Shown piece by piece: positions 1 through 8,582 of a stretch of DNA of 44,898 nt (position 1 is the stretch's first letter; every line of letters starts with the position of its first letter). The DNA comes from Caryophanales bacterium. GTDB taxonomy: Bacteria; Bacillota; Bacilli; Bacillales; Amphibacillaceae. The notes beneath the pieces are model-generated. The model was not told the origin of the DNA. It saw nothing but the letters and a program-made list of their open reading frames with translations, and made no database searches. Where the stretch lies: contig JAPFDS010000054.1 of assembly GCA_026168805.1 (NCBI GenBank), positions 1-44,898 on the forward strand, written 5' to 3'. The translations under genes and the position numbers were made by a program.

Positions 1-132
1 CAATATAGCGCTTATAAAACTGTATACATTTTATATAAAATCAAACACCACTTCAGACGAAATAACTTTTACAAAATTATTAGACCTGAAGAGATGCTTG
101 ATTGTATCGTTACATTTATTCAATACGAATAT

Positions 133-1479
133 TTACCAATCAATCGGCAATGATCGTTTCGGTGACGATTTCGTAAGAGCGACTATTAAGCCGATAATAG
201 CTCCAATGATACCTGTAGTCACCCAACCTGCTCCATTTACAAACAGCGGAATGAAACTAAAGATGTTGTTAATCGTTTCTTCACCTAAACCAGCATCTTT
301 GATCGCATCAAGGATTGCAACAAAACCAACTCCAATAATTGTTCCAACATAAACAGGTTGGTAACCTTTGAATAATTTATGAGTAAATGAAAGAACAATT
401 AACGCAATTGCAATCGGATACAATAATAACAACACAGGAGATGCTACATCTAATATGGTTGCTAAACCGAAGTTCGTAATCACTAAACTAACAAGGGCTA
501 AAACATAGACCCATTGTTTATATGGAATGCTAGGAGTTAAACGTGCAAAATAATCAGCTACTGAAGATAAGCAAGCAATATTCGTTGATACACCAGTTAA
601 TAAGATAACGGTTCCTATTACTAAAAGACCTACAGTACCAAGGAGATACTCGGAACTCTTTGCTAAAACTTCTCCACCATTCCCTTGCATGCCTATTGCA
701 TCAACACTTGTTGCTCCAATCCATGCCATTGCTACTTGCACGAGTGCTAATCCAATAATTGTGATGATTCCTGCCTTGATAAATGTTCGAGATATGTCTT
801 TCTTTGACTCAATCCCTTTATCGGCAATCGCTTTGATAAACACTCCTCCAAATATAAAAGCAGCAAGAACATCCATCGTATAATATCCTTCAATAAACCC
901 TTTCATAAATACGTTGTCCTGAAACGTTTCCTGCGGAGAGCCAATTGTGCCCATTGGTGTAAAAATAGATTTTCCAATCAACAACACAAGTAAAACACTA
1001 AATACGGGTGTTATGATTTTACCAAGTCGATCAACAAATTTCCCTGGATTCATTGATAACCATACAGTTAACACAATAAAAATAAGTGAAAACAAAAATA
1101 GAATAAGACTTTGACTTAAGCCTGACCCTGAAAACGATGGTAAAATTGAAATTTCAAATACAACTGAAGTAGTTCTCGGTATCACATAAATAGGACCTAA
1201 TGTAAGAAATAACAATACCGAAAATACGATTCCAAATCTTTTACTAACAAGCCCTGCTAAATTTTCAACCTTTCCTCCAGCTAGAGCAAGCGAAATAATT
1301 GCTAATAATACGAGTCCAACGCCTGTAATGAGAAAACCGAGCATAGCCGTCCATGTATTTGTACCCGCTTCTTGTCCTAATACTGGGGCAAAAATAAGAT
1401 TTCCGGCACCTAAAAACATCGCCAAAAGCATTAAACCAATAGCAAGTAATTGACCAAATGGTAGTTTCTTGTGAGTCAT
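133..1479 (-). CDS. brnQ: Branched-chain amino acid carrier BrnQ (LIVCS family)
   Basis: Sodium- or proton-coupled importer of Leu/Ile/Val in the cytoplasmic membrane. The N-terminus GQLLAIGLMLLAMFLGAGN and about 12 hydrophobic segments spread over the whole chain are typical of BrnQ, and the length (448 aa from this start) matches the family. The open frame extends to 1557, but the first 26 residues are not BrnQ-like. A GGAAGGAAG ribosome site at 1489-1497 fits the ATG at 1479 (about 9 nt spacing) better than the ATG at 1488 (3 nt). Two cre-like sites (1515-1528 and 1604-1617) lie upstream, suggesting CcpA control. No clear terminator is visible downstream before the window edge. The family call is secure; the exact substrate preference is inferred. 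Confidence 0.95.
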   Translation of the reverse strand: MTHKKLPFGQLLAIGLMLLAMFLGAGNLIFAPVLGQEAGTNTWTAMLGFLITGVGLVLLAIISLALAGGKVENLAGLVSKRFGIVFSVLLFLTLGPIYVIPRTTSVVFEISILPSFSGSGLSQSLILFLFSLIFIVLTVWLSMNPGKFVDRLGKIITPVFSVLLVLLIGKSIFTPMGTIGSPQETFQDNVFMKGFIEGYYTMDVLAAFIFGGVFIKAIADKGIESKKDISRTFIKAGIITIIGLALVQVAMAWIGATSVDAIGMQGNGGEVLAKSSEYLLGTVGLLVIGTVILLTGVSTNIACLSSVADYFARLTPSIPYKQWVYVLALVSLVITNFGLATILDVASPVLLLLYPIAIALIVLSFTHKLFKGYQPVYVGTIIGVGFVAILDAIKDAGLGEETINNIFSFIPLFVNGAGWVTTGIIGAIIGLIVALTKSSPKRSLPIDW

Positions 1480-1514
1480 AGTATCCATCTTCCTTCCAAT
1501 TATTCGTTCATACA

Positions 1515-1528
1515 TGATAACGCTTACT
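1515..1528 (-). promoter_or_regulatory. Putative cre (CcpA) site upstream of brnQ
   Basis: On the minus strand this reads AGTAAGCGTTATCA, 13 of 14 positions of the cre consensus TGWAANCGNTNWCA. It lies 36 nt upstream of the chosen brnQ start, a position suited to repression by roadblock. Confidence 0.5.
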
Positions 1529-1603
1529 TTCAATTGATATTGATATATATGAGACATTCAACATTCATATATTATTATCGATTGAAGTGTCACTTAAATA
1601 TAT

Positions 1604-1617
1604 TGTAACCGGTTTCT
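1604..1617 (-). promoter_or_regulatory. Second putative cre site upstream of brnQ
   Basis: On the minus strand this reads AGAAACCGGTTACA, again 13 of 14 cre positions. Two near-consensus sites within about 100 bp make CcpA control of brnQ more credible than either alone. Confidence 0.5.
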
Positions 1618-1740
1618 TTAAATAATGCTAGAACATTTTGTTTGATTCCTTATTTTAACTTTCAAAACAAGAATATAATTGGAGTGACGAGCACGATCGT
1701 ATGTATATGTAAAGGTTGGAAATATGAACACGACAACAAA

Positions 1741-1884
1741 TTATGCCTTTCTAAAAGCTCTTCTTTCTGCATATTCAGCACATTGTAAGCAAACAATGAT
1801 TCTCCTTCCTTGGTCATCTATGTAATGTCGCCTTGATTTTCTTGAAGTTTTTTTACTACACATCGCACATTTTCTCTTAAACAA
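1741..1884 (-). CDS. Small zinc-knuckle-like protein, 47 aa
   Basis: A short gene with a TTG start preceded by an excellent ribosome site (GGGAGGGAG at 1889-1897, 4 nt before TTG). It encodes a very basic protein with two CxxC pairs, CAMC near residues 6-9 and CLQC at 32-35, separated by a lysine/arginine-rich segment (KKTSRKSRRHYIDDQGRR), and ends in AEYAERRAFRKA. This layout suggests one structural zinc site and possible nucleic-acid binding. I recall similar uncharacterised mini-proteins in Bacillaceae but cannot name the family. It is read in the same direction as brnQ, about 260 nt upstream, and is probably a separate unit. Function unknown. Confidence 0.65.
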   Translation of the reverse strand: MFKRKCAMCSKKTSRKSRRHYIDDQGRRIIVCLQCAEYAERRAFRKA

Positions 1885-1897
1885 TTATCTCCCTCCC

Positions 1898-2142
1898 TTT
1901 CCAATGCTGTTAACAGTGTAGAACTACAGTCGTGCATGAAATACATAGTATGACATTCATGCATGTACTACTATTGTATACTAAAATTAACTTCAGTAAT
2001 GATCATCTTTGTTATGGTGTTCTAGGAAACAAAGGTAGTATGTAACTTTTAAACGATCTTTTGTTTTTTCCGCTCCATTCTCTTCCCTCTGCACTTTTTT
2101 CCCACAGATATGTCTTAAATTTTCTCAATATTAAATTTTCAC
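1898..2142. other. Intergenic region without a recognised gene
   Basis: An AT-rich spacer between the minus-strand zinc-knuckle gene and the racemase promoter. It contains a palindrome-like stretch around 1950-1970 (tgcatgaaatac...gtatgacattcatgca). No convincing ORF, terminator or RNA is seen. Confidence 0.5.
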
Positions 2143-2170
2143 TTGACAATTCATTTGATTAAAATATAAT
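2143..2170 (+). promoter_or_regulatory. Sigma-A promoter of the racemase-symporter unit
   Basis: TTGACA at 2143-2148, a 16-nt spacer, then TATAAT at 2165-2170: both hexamers are perfect. It lies about 130 nt upstream of the racemase start, leaving a leader with a palindrome and a cre-like site. Confidence 0.8.
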
Positions 2171-2180
2171 TAAAGTATTA

Positions 2181-2192
2181 CTTCAATTGAAG
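2181..2192. promoter_or_regulatory. Perfect 12-bp palindrome at the transcription start (operator candidate)
   Basis: CTTCAATTGAAG begins 10 nt after the -10 box, so it would cover the start of transcription. This position is typical of a repressor site. The regulator is unknown and none is encoded next to it. Confidence 0.4.
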
Positions 2193-2228
2193 CAATGCTT
2201 AATTATTCGAATATTCTTTTTCAATTTG

Positions 2229-2242
2229 TGAAAGCGCTTAAT
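2229..2242 (+). promoter_or_regulatory. Putative cre site in the racemase leader
   Basis: TGAAAGCGCTTAAT matches 12 of 14 cre positions and sits about 55 nt downstream of the likely transcription start, where CcpA could block elongation. Confidence 0.45.
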
Positions 2243-2301
2243 TGAAACAATCGCTTTTGCGAAATTTAGTTCAACACAAATTATAAAGGAGAGATTTAAT
2301 T

Positions 2302-3311
2302 ATGATTATTAATAAGATGTATCAAACAGTGGATGTTCATGTTGATGGGGAGCCGTTAAGAATTATAACAGATGGCCTCCCAGAAATTAAAGGGGACACC
2401 CAGCTCGAGAGAAGACAGTATTGCATGGAGCACTTAGATCATATTAGAGAAGTATTGATGTATGAACCAAGAGGTCATCATGGCATGTATGGTTGCATCA
2501 TCACTCCCCCTGCAAAAGAAACATCTGATTTCGGAGTTTTATTTTTACATAACGAAGGTTGGAGTACGATGTGTGGGCATGGAATCATTGCGACTGTAAC
2601 AATGGGAATTGAAACAGGGAGATTTACAATCTCTGAAGGTGAAAATAAATTTGTCATTGATAGCCCAGCAGGCGAAGTTACTGCTTACGCACATGTTGAA
2701 AATGAACGAGTAAAGTCTGTTTCATTTGAAAATGTTGCCTCTTTTGTTTTACACAAAGGGTTAACATTTGATATCGAAGGGACAACGGTACAAGCTGACA
2801 TCTCTTTTGGAGGAGCCTTCTATGCGATTGTTAATAGCTCTGATTTTGGATTAAACGTCAGTAAAAGGACTTACCTACATTACAAAAGCTTGGCACTAAA
2901 ATCAAAGCTTATATTGAAGAAAATTATAATATTGTTCACCCGGATGAACCAGGGCTTAAAGGAATGTATGGAGTTATTTTCTCTGATAAACCGGTTCATA
3001 GCAAAGCTGATCTTCGCAATGTCACAATCTTTGCAGACGAACAAGTAGATCGCTCACCATGTGGAACCGGTACTTGTGCAAGATTAGCTTCTTTATACGC
3101 ACATAATGAAATCGCTAACAAAGGCAGCTTTATCCATGAAAGTATTACTGACGGCCATTTCCTTGGTGAAATATTAAAGACAGCAAAGATGAAAGACTAT
3201 GACACAGTTATCCCTTTAGTTGAAGGTTCAGCTTATATTACCGGTTTTCATCAATTTGTCATCGATCCAGAAGACTCACTGCCACAAGGGTTTTTATTAG
3301 AAGAAATATAA
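2302..3311 (+). pseudogene. Proline racemase / hydroxyproline epimerase family, frameshifted
   Basis: The first frame (from 2302, site AAAGGAGAG 7 nt before ATG) encodes the N-terminal half with the [12 protein letters not shown] start and the first catalytic cysteine in TMCGHGI. Homology stops near 2860. The C-terminal half continues in another frame (about 2864-3311) with [16 protein letters not shown] and the second catalytic cysteine in RSPCGTGTCA. Loss of one base in or beside the AAAA run at 2862-2865 explains the shift. Both cysteines are present, so the ancestor was a racemase or epimerase (proline or 4-hydroxyproline), not the Thr-containing dehydratase. Joined length (about 336 aa) is normal. 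It could be a pseudogene, a sequencing error or, less likely, programmed frameshifting. The DAACS symporter follows 36 nt later, probably in the same operon. Confidence 0.85.
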
Positions 3312-3347
3312 TCACAGTCTTACCAGAGCATAAGGGAGGTTTTAATC

Positions 3348-4565
3348 TTGAAATGGTGGAATAGACAACATCTTTTTGTCCAAGTAGCAATTGGTGCTGT
3401 GATTGGTATTTTATTAGGGATCATCTTAAAAGAAAACGTTAGTTATATTAGCCCTATTGGTGAAATTTTCTTACGTTTATTACAAATGTTAATTGTTCCC
3501 TTAACATTCTTCGTATTGATCGATGGAATCATTAATTTATCAAGCTTAAAATCATTACGTTCCATTGGTGGTACAACAATTATATACTATATGGTTACTA
3601 CAGCTTTTGCTTCAATCATTGGTATTTCTGTTGCACTACTCATGAATCCAGGAAAAGGCGCAAAAGGCCTACTGACAGGTGGAGAAGACATTGAACCTGA
3701 AGAATTTAGCTTTATTGATAATTTAATAGAGTGGGTTCCTGATAACATGTTATTAGGAATGGTCGAAATTAACATGCTACAAATTATCATTACAGCTATC
3801 ATTATTGGTGTAGCTTTACTCAGCTTAGGCGAACAAGTTTCAGGTATTAATAAGATAATCAATGAAGGTACCATTTTAATGCTTCGAATTACCGATGGGA
3901 TTATGAAAATAGCTCCCCTTGGGGTGTTAGCATTAATTGCCGATCTTGTAGGTACAACTGATCTAGAAGTCATTTATGAAGCACTATATTATGTATTAAG
4001 TGCACTTATAGGACTTGCTATTTTGTTATTCGTTGTTTATCCATTAATCATTAAGCTCTTTACGAGATTTAAACCATTTAAATTTTTAAAGGAAATAAGT
4101 TCAACATTACTGTTAGCAGCTGCAACATCTTCAAGTAATGCTACCTTACCTTCCTCTATGAATAGCGCAAAACGACTTGGTATTTCTGAAAAAGTGTATG
4201 GGTTTACATTACCTTTAGGTGCTACAATTAACATGGATGGTTTAGCTGTTACCTTTGGTGTGACAGGGGTATTTGCCGCTAACTTATATGGTATACCAAT
4301 CACGTTTACACTTATTTTTCAATTTGTTTTCCTTGGTCTTGCCTTATCAATGGGAACGGCAGGGGCTAGAGGAGCCGATATTGTCATGATGGCTATCTTA
4401 ATGACGACATTAGGATTACCACTTGATATCGTTGCTGTATATGCCGCAGTTTCACCTTTAATTGACGCAGGTAACACATTAAATAATATTGCTGGTGATT
4501 TAACTGGAACGGCAGTAGTAGACACACGGTTAAATAAAAAGAATGAAGCGAGTGAATCTGAATAA
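3348..4565 (+). CDS. Dicarboxylate/amino acid:cation symporter (DAACS/GltP family)
   Basis: Sodium- or proton-driven symporter of acidic or small neutral amino acids, or dicarboxylates, in the cytoplasmic membrane. The 405-residue length, eight-helix pattern and two re-entrant-loop signatures are diagnostic: the serine-rich AAATSSSNATLPSSM near residues 256-270 and the GATINMDG loop near 290. It starts with TTG; AAGGGAGG at 3332-3339 gives 8-nt spacing. It lies 36 nt behind the frameshifted racemase and is probably co-transcribed, so proline, hydroxyproline or a related amino acid is a plausible but unproven substrate. The unit ends at the hairpin at 4600-4643. Confidence 0.93.
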   Translation: MKWWNRQHLFVQVAIGAVIGILLGIILKENVSYISPIGEIFLRLLQMLIVPLTFFVLIDGIINLSSLKSLRSIGGTTIIYYMVTTAFASIIGISVALLMNPGKGAKGLLTGGEDIEPEEFSFIDNLIEWVPDNMLLGMVEINMLQIIITAIIIGVALLSLGEQVSGINKIINEGTILMLRITDGIMKIAPLGVLALIADLVGTTDLEVIYEALYYVLSALIGLAILLFVVYPLIIKLFTRFKPFKFLKEISSTLLLAAATSSSNATLPSSMNSAKRLGISEKVYGFTLPLGATINMDGLAVTFGVTGVFAANLYGIPITFTLIFQFVFLGLALSMGTAGARGADIVMMAILMTTLGLPLDIVAVYAAVSPLIDAGNTLNNIAGDLTGTAVVDTRLNKKNEASESE

Positions 4566-4599
4566 CTTTCTAAAGCTGTAGATTCTTATAAAAAATACT

Positions 4600-4643
4600 A
4601 AAACGATCTTTAAACTATCCACACAGTTGAAGATCGTTTTTTT
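4600..4643 (+). terminator. Rho-independent terminator after the symporter
   Basis: Stem AAAACGATCTT (4600-4610) pairs with AAGATCGTTTT (4630-4640), with an inner AACT/AGTT pairing, followed by a run of T. Confidence 0.85.
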
Positions 4644-4894
4644 CATTCGATTCACGAGCTTTATCTATAATCCATACCGAACATAAACCCATACGCGTAA
4701 ATCCTTACGCAAAAAATAGCAATAAATAAACCTACATATTAGTGAATTTCATAAATTTCAATGTACCTTTCTTTACAGTTTTTTTAAGTTTTGAATACTA
4801 TATGGAAAACCTTTGATATTTCCTTTAAAGTATACATAGTCAATTAGTTAAGGAAAATAAATGCCATTAAAACGCTTTAGAAAGGAACCCTCAG
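4644..4894. other. Intergenic spacer before the zinc-ribbon genes
   Basis: About 250 nt, strongly AT-rich. A TATACAT-like -10 occurs near 4830, but no good -35 is seen. No gene or RNA recognised. Confidence 0.4.
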
Positions 4895-5359
4895 ATGAAT
4901 GAAAAACACTGTCAAAATTGCGGAAGTGAAATACATGAACAAAGCAAATGTCCTAATTGCGGGCATGCGAATCAACCCTCATATGTAAAATCGCACAATC
5001 AACAGACACCTAAAATGAAATTTATATTACCGATACTTATCATCACAGCTTTTTTAATTGGTTCACTCGTATCAAAATCATTTGCTTCAATGAAAGAAGA
5101 TGAAGGGGCTATCCACATGGCCAAAACATTAGTCGCAAACACCTATACATCCTACTTGTTTATAGAGGTGCCGGAGCTTGACCTTGATTTTTCAAATATT
5201 GAAGCTACATTAGTAAAAAAAGAAGGCGATCAGACGTTAGGAACATACGAGGTAACTGGTGAAGTTTTGTATGATCAAGAAGAATATACATTTACAAGTA
5301 CCATTTCATATTATAATGGAATGTATTTCCCAGACGGCGAGGTTCTTTTTGACGAATAA
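4895..5359 (+). CDS. Zinc-ribbon, single-pass membrane protein (copy 1)
   Basis: A 154-aa protein of unknown function. An N-terminal zinc ribbon has four cysteines (CQNC at 6-9, CPNC at 19-22), followed by a Ser/Gln/Lys linker, one transmembrane helix (about residues 43-65, FILPILIITAFLIGSLV) and a roughly 85-residue acidic domain, probably outside the cell, with a Tyr-rich beta pattern (EVTGEVLYDQEEYTFTSTI). AAGGAA precedes the ATG by 7-8 nt. It is followed 27 nt later by a paralog with the same plan. The layout (cytoplasmic ribbon, membrane anchor, external domain) recalls YvbJ/TcaA-type proteins, but no specific family is claimed. Confidence 0.8.
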   Translation: MNEKHCQNCGSEIHEQSKCPNCGHANQPSYVKSHNQQTPKMKFILPILIITAFLIGSLVSKSFASMKEDEGAIHMAKTLVANTYTSYLFIEVPELDLDFSNIEATLVKKEGDQTLGTYEVTGEVLYDQEEYTFTSTISYYNGMYFPDGEVLFDE

Positions 5360-5386
5360 TATCTAAGTATAGAAAGGAATCATGCT

Positions 5387-5917
5387 ATGCATACAATATA
5401 CTGTTCGAATTGTGGATCGGATATACGTGTATCCCCTATTCCAACCAATTGTCCAAACTGTAACTATCATTTACAAGCAGAAAAACAGTCGACTGAACAT
5501 ACAAATGTAACAGAGCTGCAATCTGACATGGAGAAAACGTCACACTCATCTACTAAAAGTAGAAATAAGATGATTTTTTATGTAACACCACTATTGATTG
5601 TTGCGGCTTTGCTTCTTGGCCTTTTTTCTCCAAAAACATCTGGGGACGCTGCGAATGATTTCCCTATAGCTATGTCCAAAAGTCAGGTTGTATCCTTTTT
5701 AAGTGCTGCGAATGATGAAGAAATTGCAGAGACAGATATAGAGTTCTCGGATGTACAAGCCAAACGAGTAGAAGAAGAAAATAAAAATACTCCAGGTACA
5801 TACGAAGTGTCCGGAAAGTTTACACATGATGAAAAAACGTACACCTTTACACATGAAGTTTTATTGTATAATGGAATCTATTATTTTCAGAGCATGCCTG
5901 AGTATGATGAAAAGTAG
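5387..5917 (+). CDS. Zinc-ribbon, single-pass membrane protein (copy 2)
   Basis: A 176-aa paralog of the preceding gene, probably in one operon. The ribbon cysteines are CSNC (6-9) and CPNC (22-25). A hydrophilic linker leads to one transmembrane helix (about 64-81, MIFYVTPLLIVAALLLGLF). The external domain again contains a GTYEVSGKFTHDEKTYTFTHE-like beta pattern that aligns with copy 1 (GTYEVTGEVLYDQEEYTFTS), which supports tandem duplication and divergence. GAAAGGAA lies 8 nt before the ATG. Ends at the strong bidirectional hairpin at 5944-5980. Function unknown. Confidence 0.8.
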   Translation: MHTIYCSNCGSDIRVSPIPTNCPNCNYHLQAEKQSTEHTNVTELQSDMEKTSHSSTKSRNKMIFYVTPLLIVAALLLGLFSPKTSGDAANDFPIAMSKSQVVSFLSAANDEEIAETDIEFSDVQAKRVEEENKNTPGTYEVSGKFTHDEKTYTFTHEVLLYNGIYYFQSMPEYDEK

Positions 5918-5943
5918 CTCGATCAAAAGATGACTAAATATAC

Positions 5944-5980
5944 TTAAAGAGGTCCTGACCATCCGTCAGGACCTCTTTAA
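5944..5980. terminator. Bidirectional terminator between convergent genes
   Basis: A perfect 16-bp stem (TTAAAGAGGTCCTGAC with its complement at 5965-5980) and a 5-nt loop CATCC. A and T runs on the two sides serve both the zinc-ribbon pair and the convergent cytochrome gene. Confidence 0.9.
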
Positions 5981-5997
5981 TGTCTGCTGTCATGCAA

Positions 5998-6960
5998 TTA
6001 TTCTTTCATAAATTCACTCAACCATTCAGCAAGCACGTCTGCATCTTCTTCGTTATCTGACATGATAGGAGGCATATTATCCTTCCCATTTTGGCTAATG
6101 TCTTTTAATTCTTCTTCAGAAAATCGGTCTCCGGCGAGTGTTAAGTCAGGTCCAATGCTGCCTTCTAAATTTTCTCCATGACATGAAAGACAATTTTGTG
6201 CATAAATGTCTGCTCCTGGATGATTGTTTATTTTCTCTAACTCTTCCTCAGCTAAAGCTTCAAGATCTTGTCCTTCTAAGTCTTTTTGCTTTTGTCTTTC
6301 CATCCACTCTTGAACGGTAACGACACTTTTCGTTGTATCTGGCTGGTCAAGCGTAATTGTAAGCGAAGGTTCATCAACTCGAGTGATAAAGAGTTCATCT
6401 GCATCCACCTCTGGGTCACCATCATTTACTAAACCTATAAAGTCCGCTTCTCCAATTGTTTGTGAAATTGGTTGTTCCCATGCGACGAATGCGATTTCTT
6501 CTTCATCAATAACTACATCTATAACGCCTGTTTTCTCTTCACTGTTGTCTGATTCATCATCATCAAATAAATGAATGTCCAATGTGTAGTTTTTTGCTTC
6601 AGGTTCTTCATACGAATCAGATGCAGCCGATAACTCTTCCTCTACGTATGAAATCAGTTCTTCATCTGAGTACTCGGAAACCTCTCCAAGCGTTATATCT
6701 ACAGGTTCTAAGTCAAACTGCTGTATCTGCTCTCCTTCGAAAACAAACATTTCTCGAATGGTAGAATCTTTCGTTGGTTCATTCGGTTCTCCGTGCAGAT
6801 AAAACCAAACAGGATATTGTTCAAGAGCATCACTGAATACCATTGTTTTTTCTTCTTCCTCTTCCTCAACATCCTTATCATCTGTATCCGAGCAAGCGGC
6901 TAATCCTAGCATGAAAACCATGCTTACAACCATTACAATCCATTTTTTCTTACCATACAT
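5998..6960 (-). CDS. Membrane-anchored c-type cytochrome lipoprotein with an acidic N-terminal domain
   Basis: A lipoprotein signal (hydrophobic MVVSMVFMLGLAAC with a LAAC lipobox) is followed by a Glu run and a roughly 200-residue very acidic domain that I do not recognise. The last 90 residues form a class I cytochrome c: the heme motif CLSCH, then IGPDL and the distal-ligand methionine in NMPP. The C-terminal domain resembles the small Bacillus cytochromes c550/c551 (CccA/CccB), which are usually near 110-120 aa, so this 320-aa protein is a fusion. The open frame reaches 6987; the ATG at 6960 is preferred because AGAGG lies 10 nt upstream and the signal peptide begins there. Likely role: electron carrier on the outer membrane face. 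Confidence 0.85.
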   Translation of the reverse strand: MYGKKKWIVMVVSMVFMLGLAACSDTDDKDVEEEEEEKTMVFSDALEQYPVWFYLHGEPNEPTKDSTIREMFVFEGEQIQQFDLEPVDITLGEVSEYSDEELISYVEEELSAASDSYEEPEAKNYTLDIHLFDDDESDNSEEKTGVIDVVIDEEEIAFVAWEQPISQTIGEADFIGLVNDGDPEVDADELFITRVDEPSLTITLDQPDTTKSVVTVQEWMERQKQKDLEGQDLEALAEEELEKINNHPGADIYAQNCLSCHGENLEGSIGPDLTLAGDRFSEEELKDISQNGKDNMPPIMSDNEEDADVLAEWLSEFMKE

Positions 6961-7095
6961 ATGTATCAAACCTCTTTTCATGAGCAATTCTATTTATATG
7001 TAGATGGTACCAGTTCTTTGCATCGTATCCAATATGAGTTATGTCCTAAAATCGCTCTACAAACAGGAGTTTAGTCTCAAACATATTGGTTATCA

Positions 7096-7140
7096 AAAAT
7101 CCCCCTGATCAATGTAAAGTCCATCAATCAGAGGGATTTT
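7096..7140 (-). terminator. Terminator of rocD copy 1
   Basis: AAAATCCCCCTGAT (7096-7109) pairs with ATCAGAGGGATTTT (7127-7140) with one mismatch, followed on the minus strand by a T run. Confidence 0.8.
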
Positions 7141-7151
7141 CTTGCAAGAAA

Positions 7152-8345
7152 TTATACAGATAACACCTTTTTAATTTTATCAATTGCCCAGTCTAAATCT
7201 TCTTGGCTAATGACTAATGGTGGTGCGAAACGGATCACATAGTCGTGTGTTTCTTTACAGAGTAACCCTTCTTTCATGAGTTCCTCACAGTATTCACGAG
7301 CTGTTTCCGTTAATTCCATTCCGATAAATAAACCTTTTCCGCGAACTTCTTTAATGATTGGATTGTCAATTTTGCGAAGTTCTGCCATCATATACTCGCC
7401 AAGTTCGTTGGAACGTTCCGCTAATTTTTCATCAACGATTACGTCCAGAGCTGCGACAGATACGGCACATGCGAGTGGATTTCCACCGAATGTAGAACCG
7501 TGAGATCCTGGATTAAATACGCCAAGAATATCTTCATTGGCAACAACACATGAAATTGGGAATACTCCTCCACCAAGTGCTTTTCCGAGGATCAGCATAT
7601 CTGGTTCTACTTCTTCCCAATCACATGCGAAGATTTTTCCAGTACGGCCAAGGCCTGTTTGGATTTCGTCCGCTGCGAAAATTACATTGTTTTCTTTACA
7701 GAGATCATACGCTTCACGTAAGAAACCGTCCCGTGGAATATTCACGCCAGCTTCTCCTTGAATCGGTTCGATAATGAATCCTGCAGTGTTTTCAGTAATC
7801 GCATCTTTTAATGCGTCAAGGTCACCATATGGAACAGTTTTAATGCCTGGTAACATTGGTCCAAAGCCTTCTTTATTCGATTCTTCAGATGACAGGGATA
7901 CAGCTCCCATTGTACGACCGTGGAAGTTGTCCACACATGCGATGATTTCCGCTTGGTCTTTTGCAACACCTTTCACATTGTATGCCCAACGACGCATCGC
8001 TTTAATCGCTGTCTCAACAGCTTCAGCACCTGTGTTCATCGGAAGTACCATATCTTTATTCGTTAATTCACTAACCTTTTTATACCATGGACCGAGTTGG
8101 TCATTATGAAACGCGCGAGAAGTTAAGGTAATTTTCCCTGCTTGTTCTTCCAACGCTTGTATAATTTTAGGGTGACGGTGTCCTTGGTTTAAAGAAGAAT
8201 ACCCACTTAATAAATCCATGTAGCGGTTTCCTTCAGGGTCTTCTACCCAAACCCCTTCTCCTTTTGCAAGAACTACCGGTAAAGGTAAATAGTTATTTGC
8301 GCCATATTTTTCGGTTGTTTGAATCACTTCGTTTGAAGATTTCAT
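7152..8345 (-). CDS. rocD: Ornithine aminotransferase, copy 1
   Basis: A PLP enzyme that converts ornithine and 2-oxoglutarate to glutamate-5-semialdehyde and glutamate in arginine/ornithine catabolism (cytosol). At 397 aa it has the normal length. Class III aminotransferase features are clear: [12 protein letters not shown], the FHGRTMGA motif, the [14 protein letters not shown] motif with the PLP-ring aspartate, and the Schiff-base lysine in [16 protein letters not shown] precedes the ATG. A nearly identical copy of the same length lies at 38230-39423 in the same orientation; I count six residue differences. No other roc gene is adjacent to this copy, whereas copy 2 sits next to gntR-rocB, so this one may be the displaced duplicate. 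Confidence 0.95.
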   Translation of the reverse strand: MKSSNEVIQTTEKYGANNYLPLPVVLAKGEGVWVEDPEGNRYMDLLSGYSSLNQGHRHPKIIQALEEQAGKITLTSRAFHNDQLGPWYKKVSELTNKDMVLPMNTGAEAVETAIKAMRRWAYNVKGVAKDQAEIIACVDNFHGRTMGAVSLSSEESNKEGFGPMLPGIKTVPYGDLDALKDAITENTAGFIIEPIQGEAGVNIPRDGFLREAYDLCKENNVIFAADEIQTGLGRTGKIFACDWEEVEPDMLILGKALGGGVFPISCVVANEDILGVFNPGSHGSTFGGNPLACAVSVAALDVIVDEKLAERSNELGEYMMAELRKIDNPIIKEVRGKGLFIGMELTETAREYCEELMKEGLLCKETHDYVIRFAPPLVISQEDLDWAIDKIKKVLSV

Positions 8346-8582
8346 ATAATCGTTCCCTTCGTGTTTGATATATCTAGGTCTATATATATTAAAGATTTTA
8401 CCATGTAAAACACACTATTTCATTGATTTGATACTATTTTAATTAAATTCTTTTTCCCTATAATCTCTTCTAGTAAAATTGTATGTATGGGGATATTTCT
8501 TATCGATGTGCAAGTGCTTCACCATGAGAATTACCCGTGACCTAAGAAATTTCACCGGATATTTTTTCATTAGCTTTTGGTA
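8346..8582. other. Spacer between the lipoprotein gene and rocD copy 1
   Basis: AT-rich sequence with no convincing terminator, ORF or promoter. Both flanking genes point the same way (minus). Confidence 0.4.

Noticed and set aside
2862-2865. Programmed frameshifting in the racemase gene
   Set aside because: No strong slippery heptamer, stimulatory hairpin or known precedent in this family; mutation or error is simpler.
7276-8109. Plus-strand ORFs antisense to rocD copy 1 (and the same at 38354-38852)
   Set aside because: Shadows of the rocD codons; the same frames appear opposite both copies because the DNA is nearly identical.
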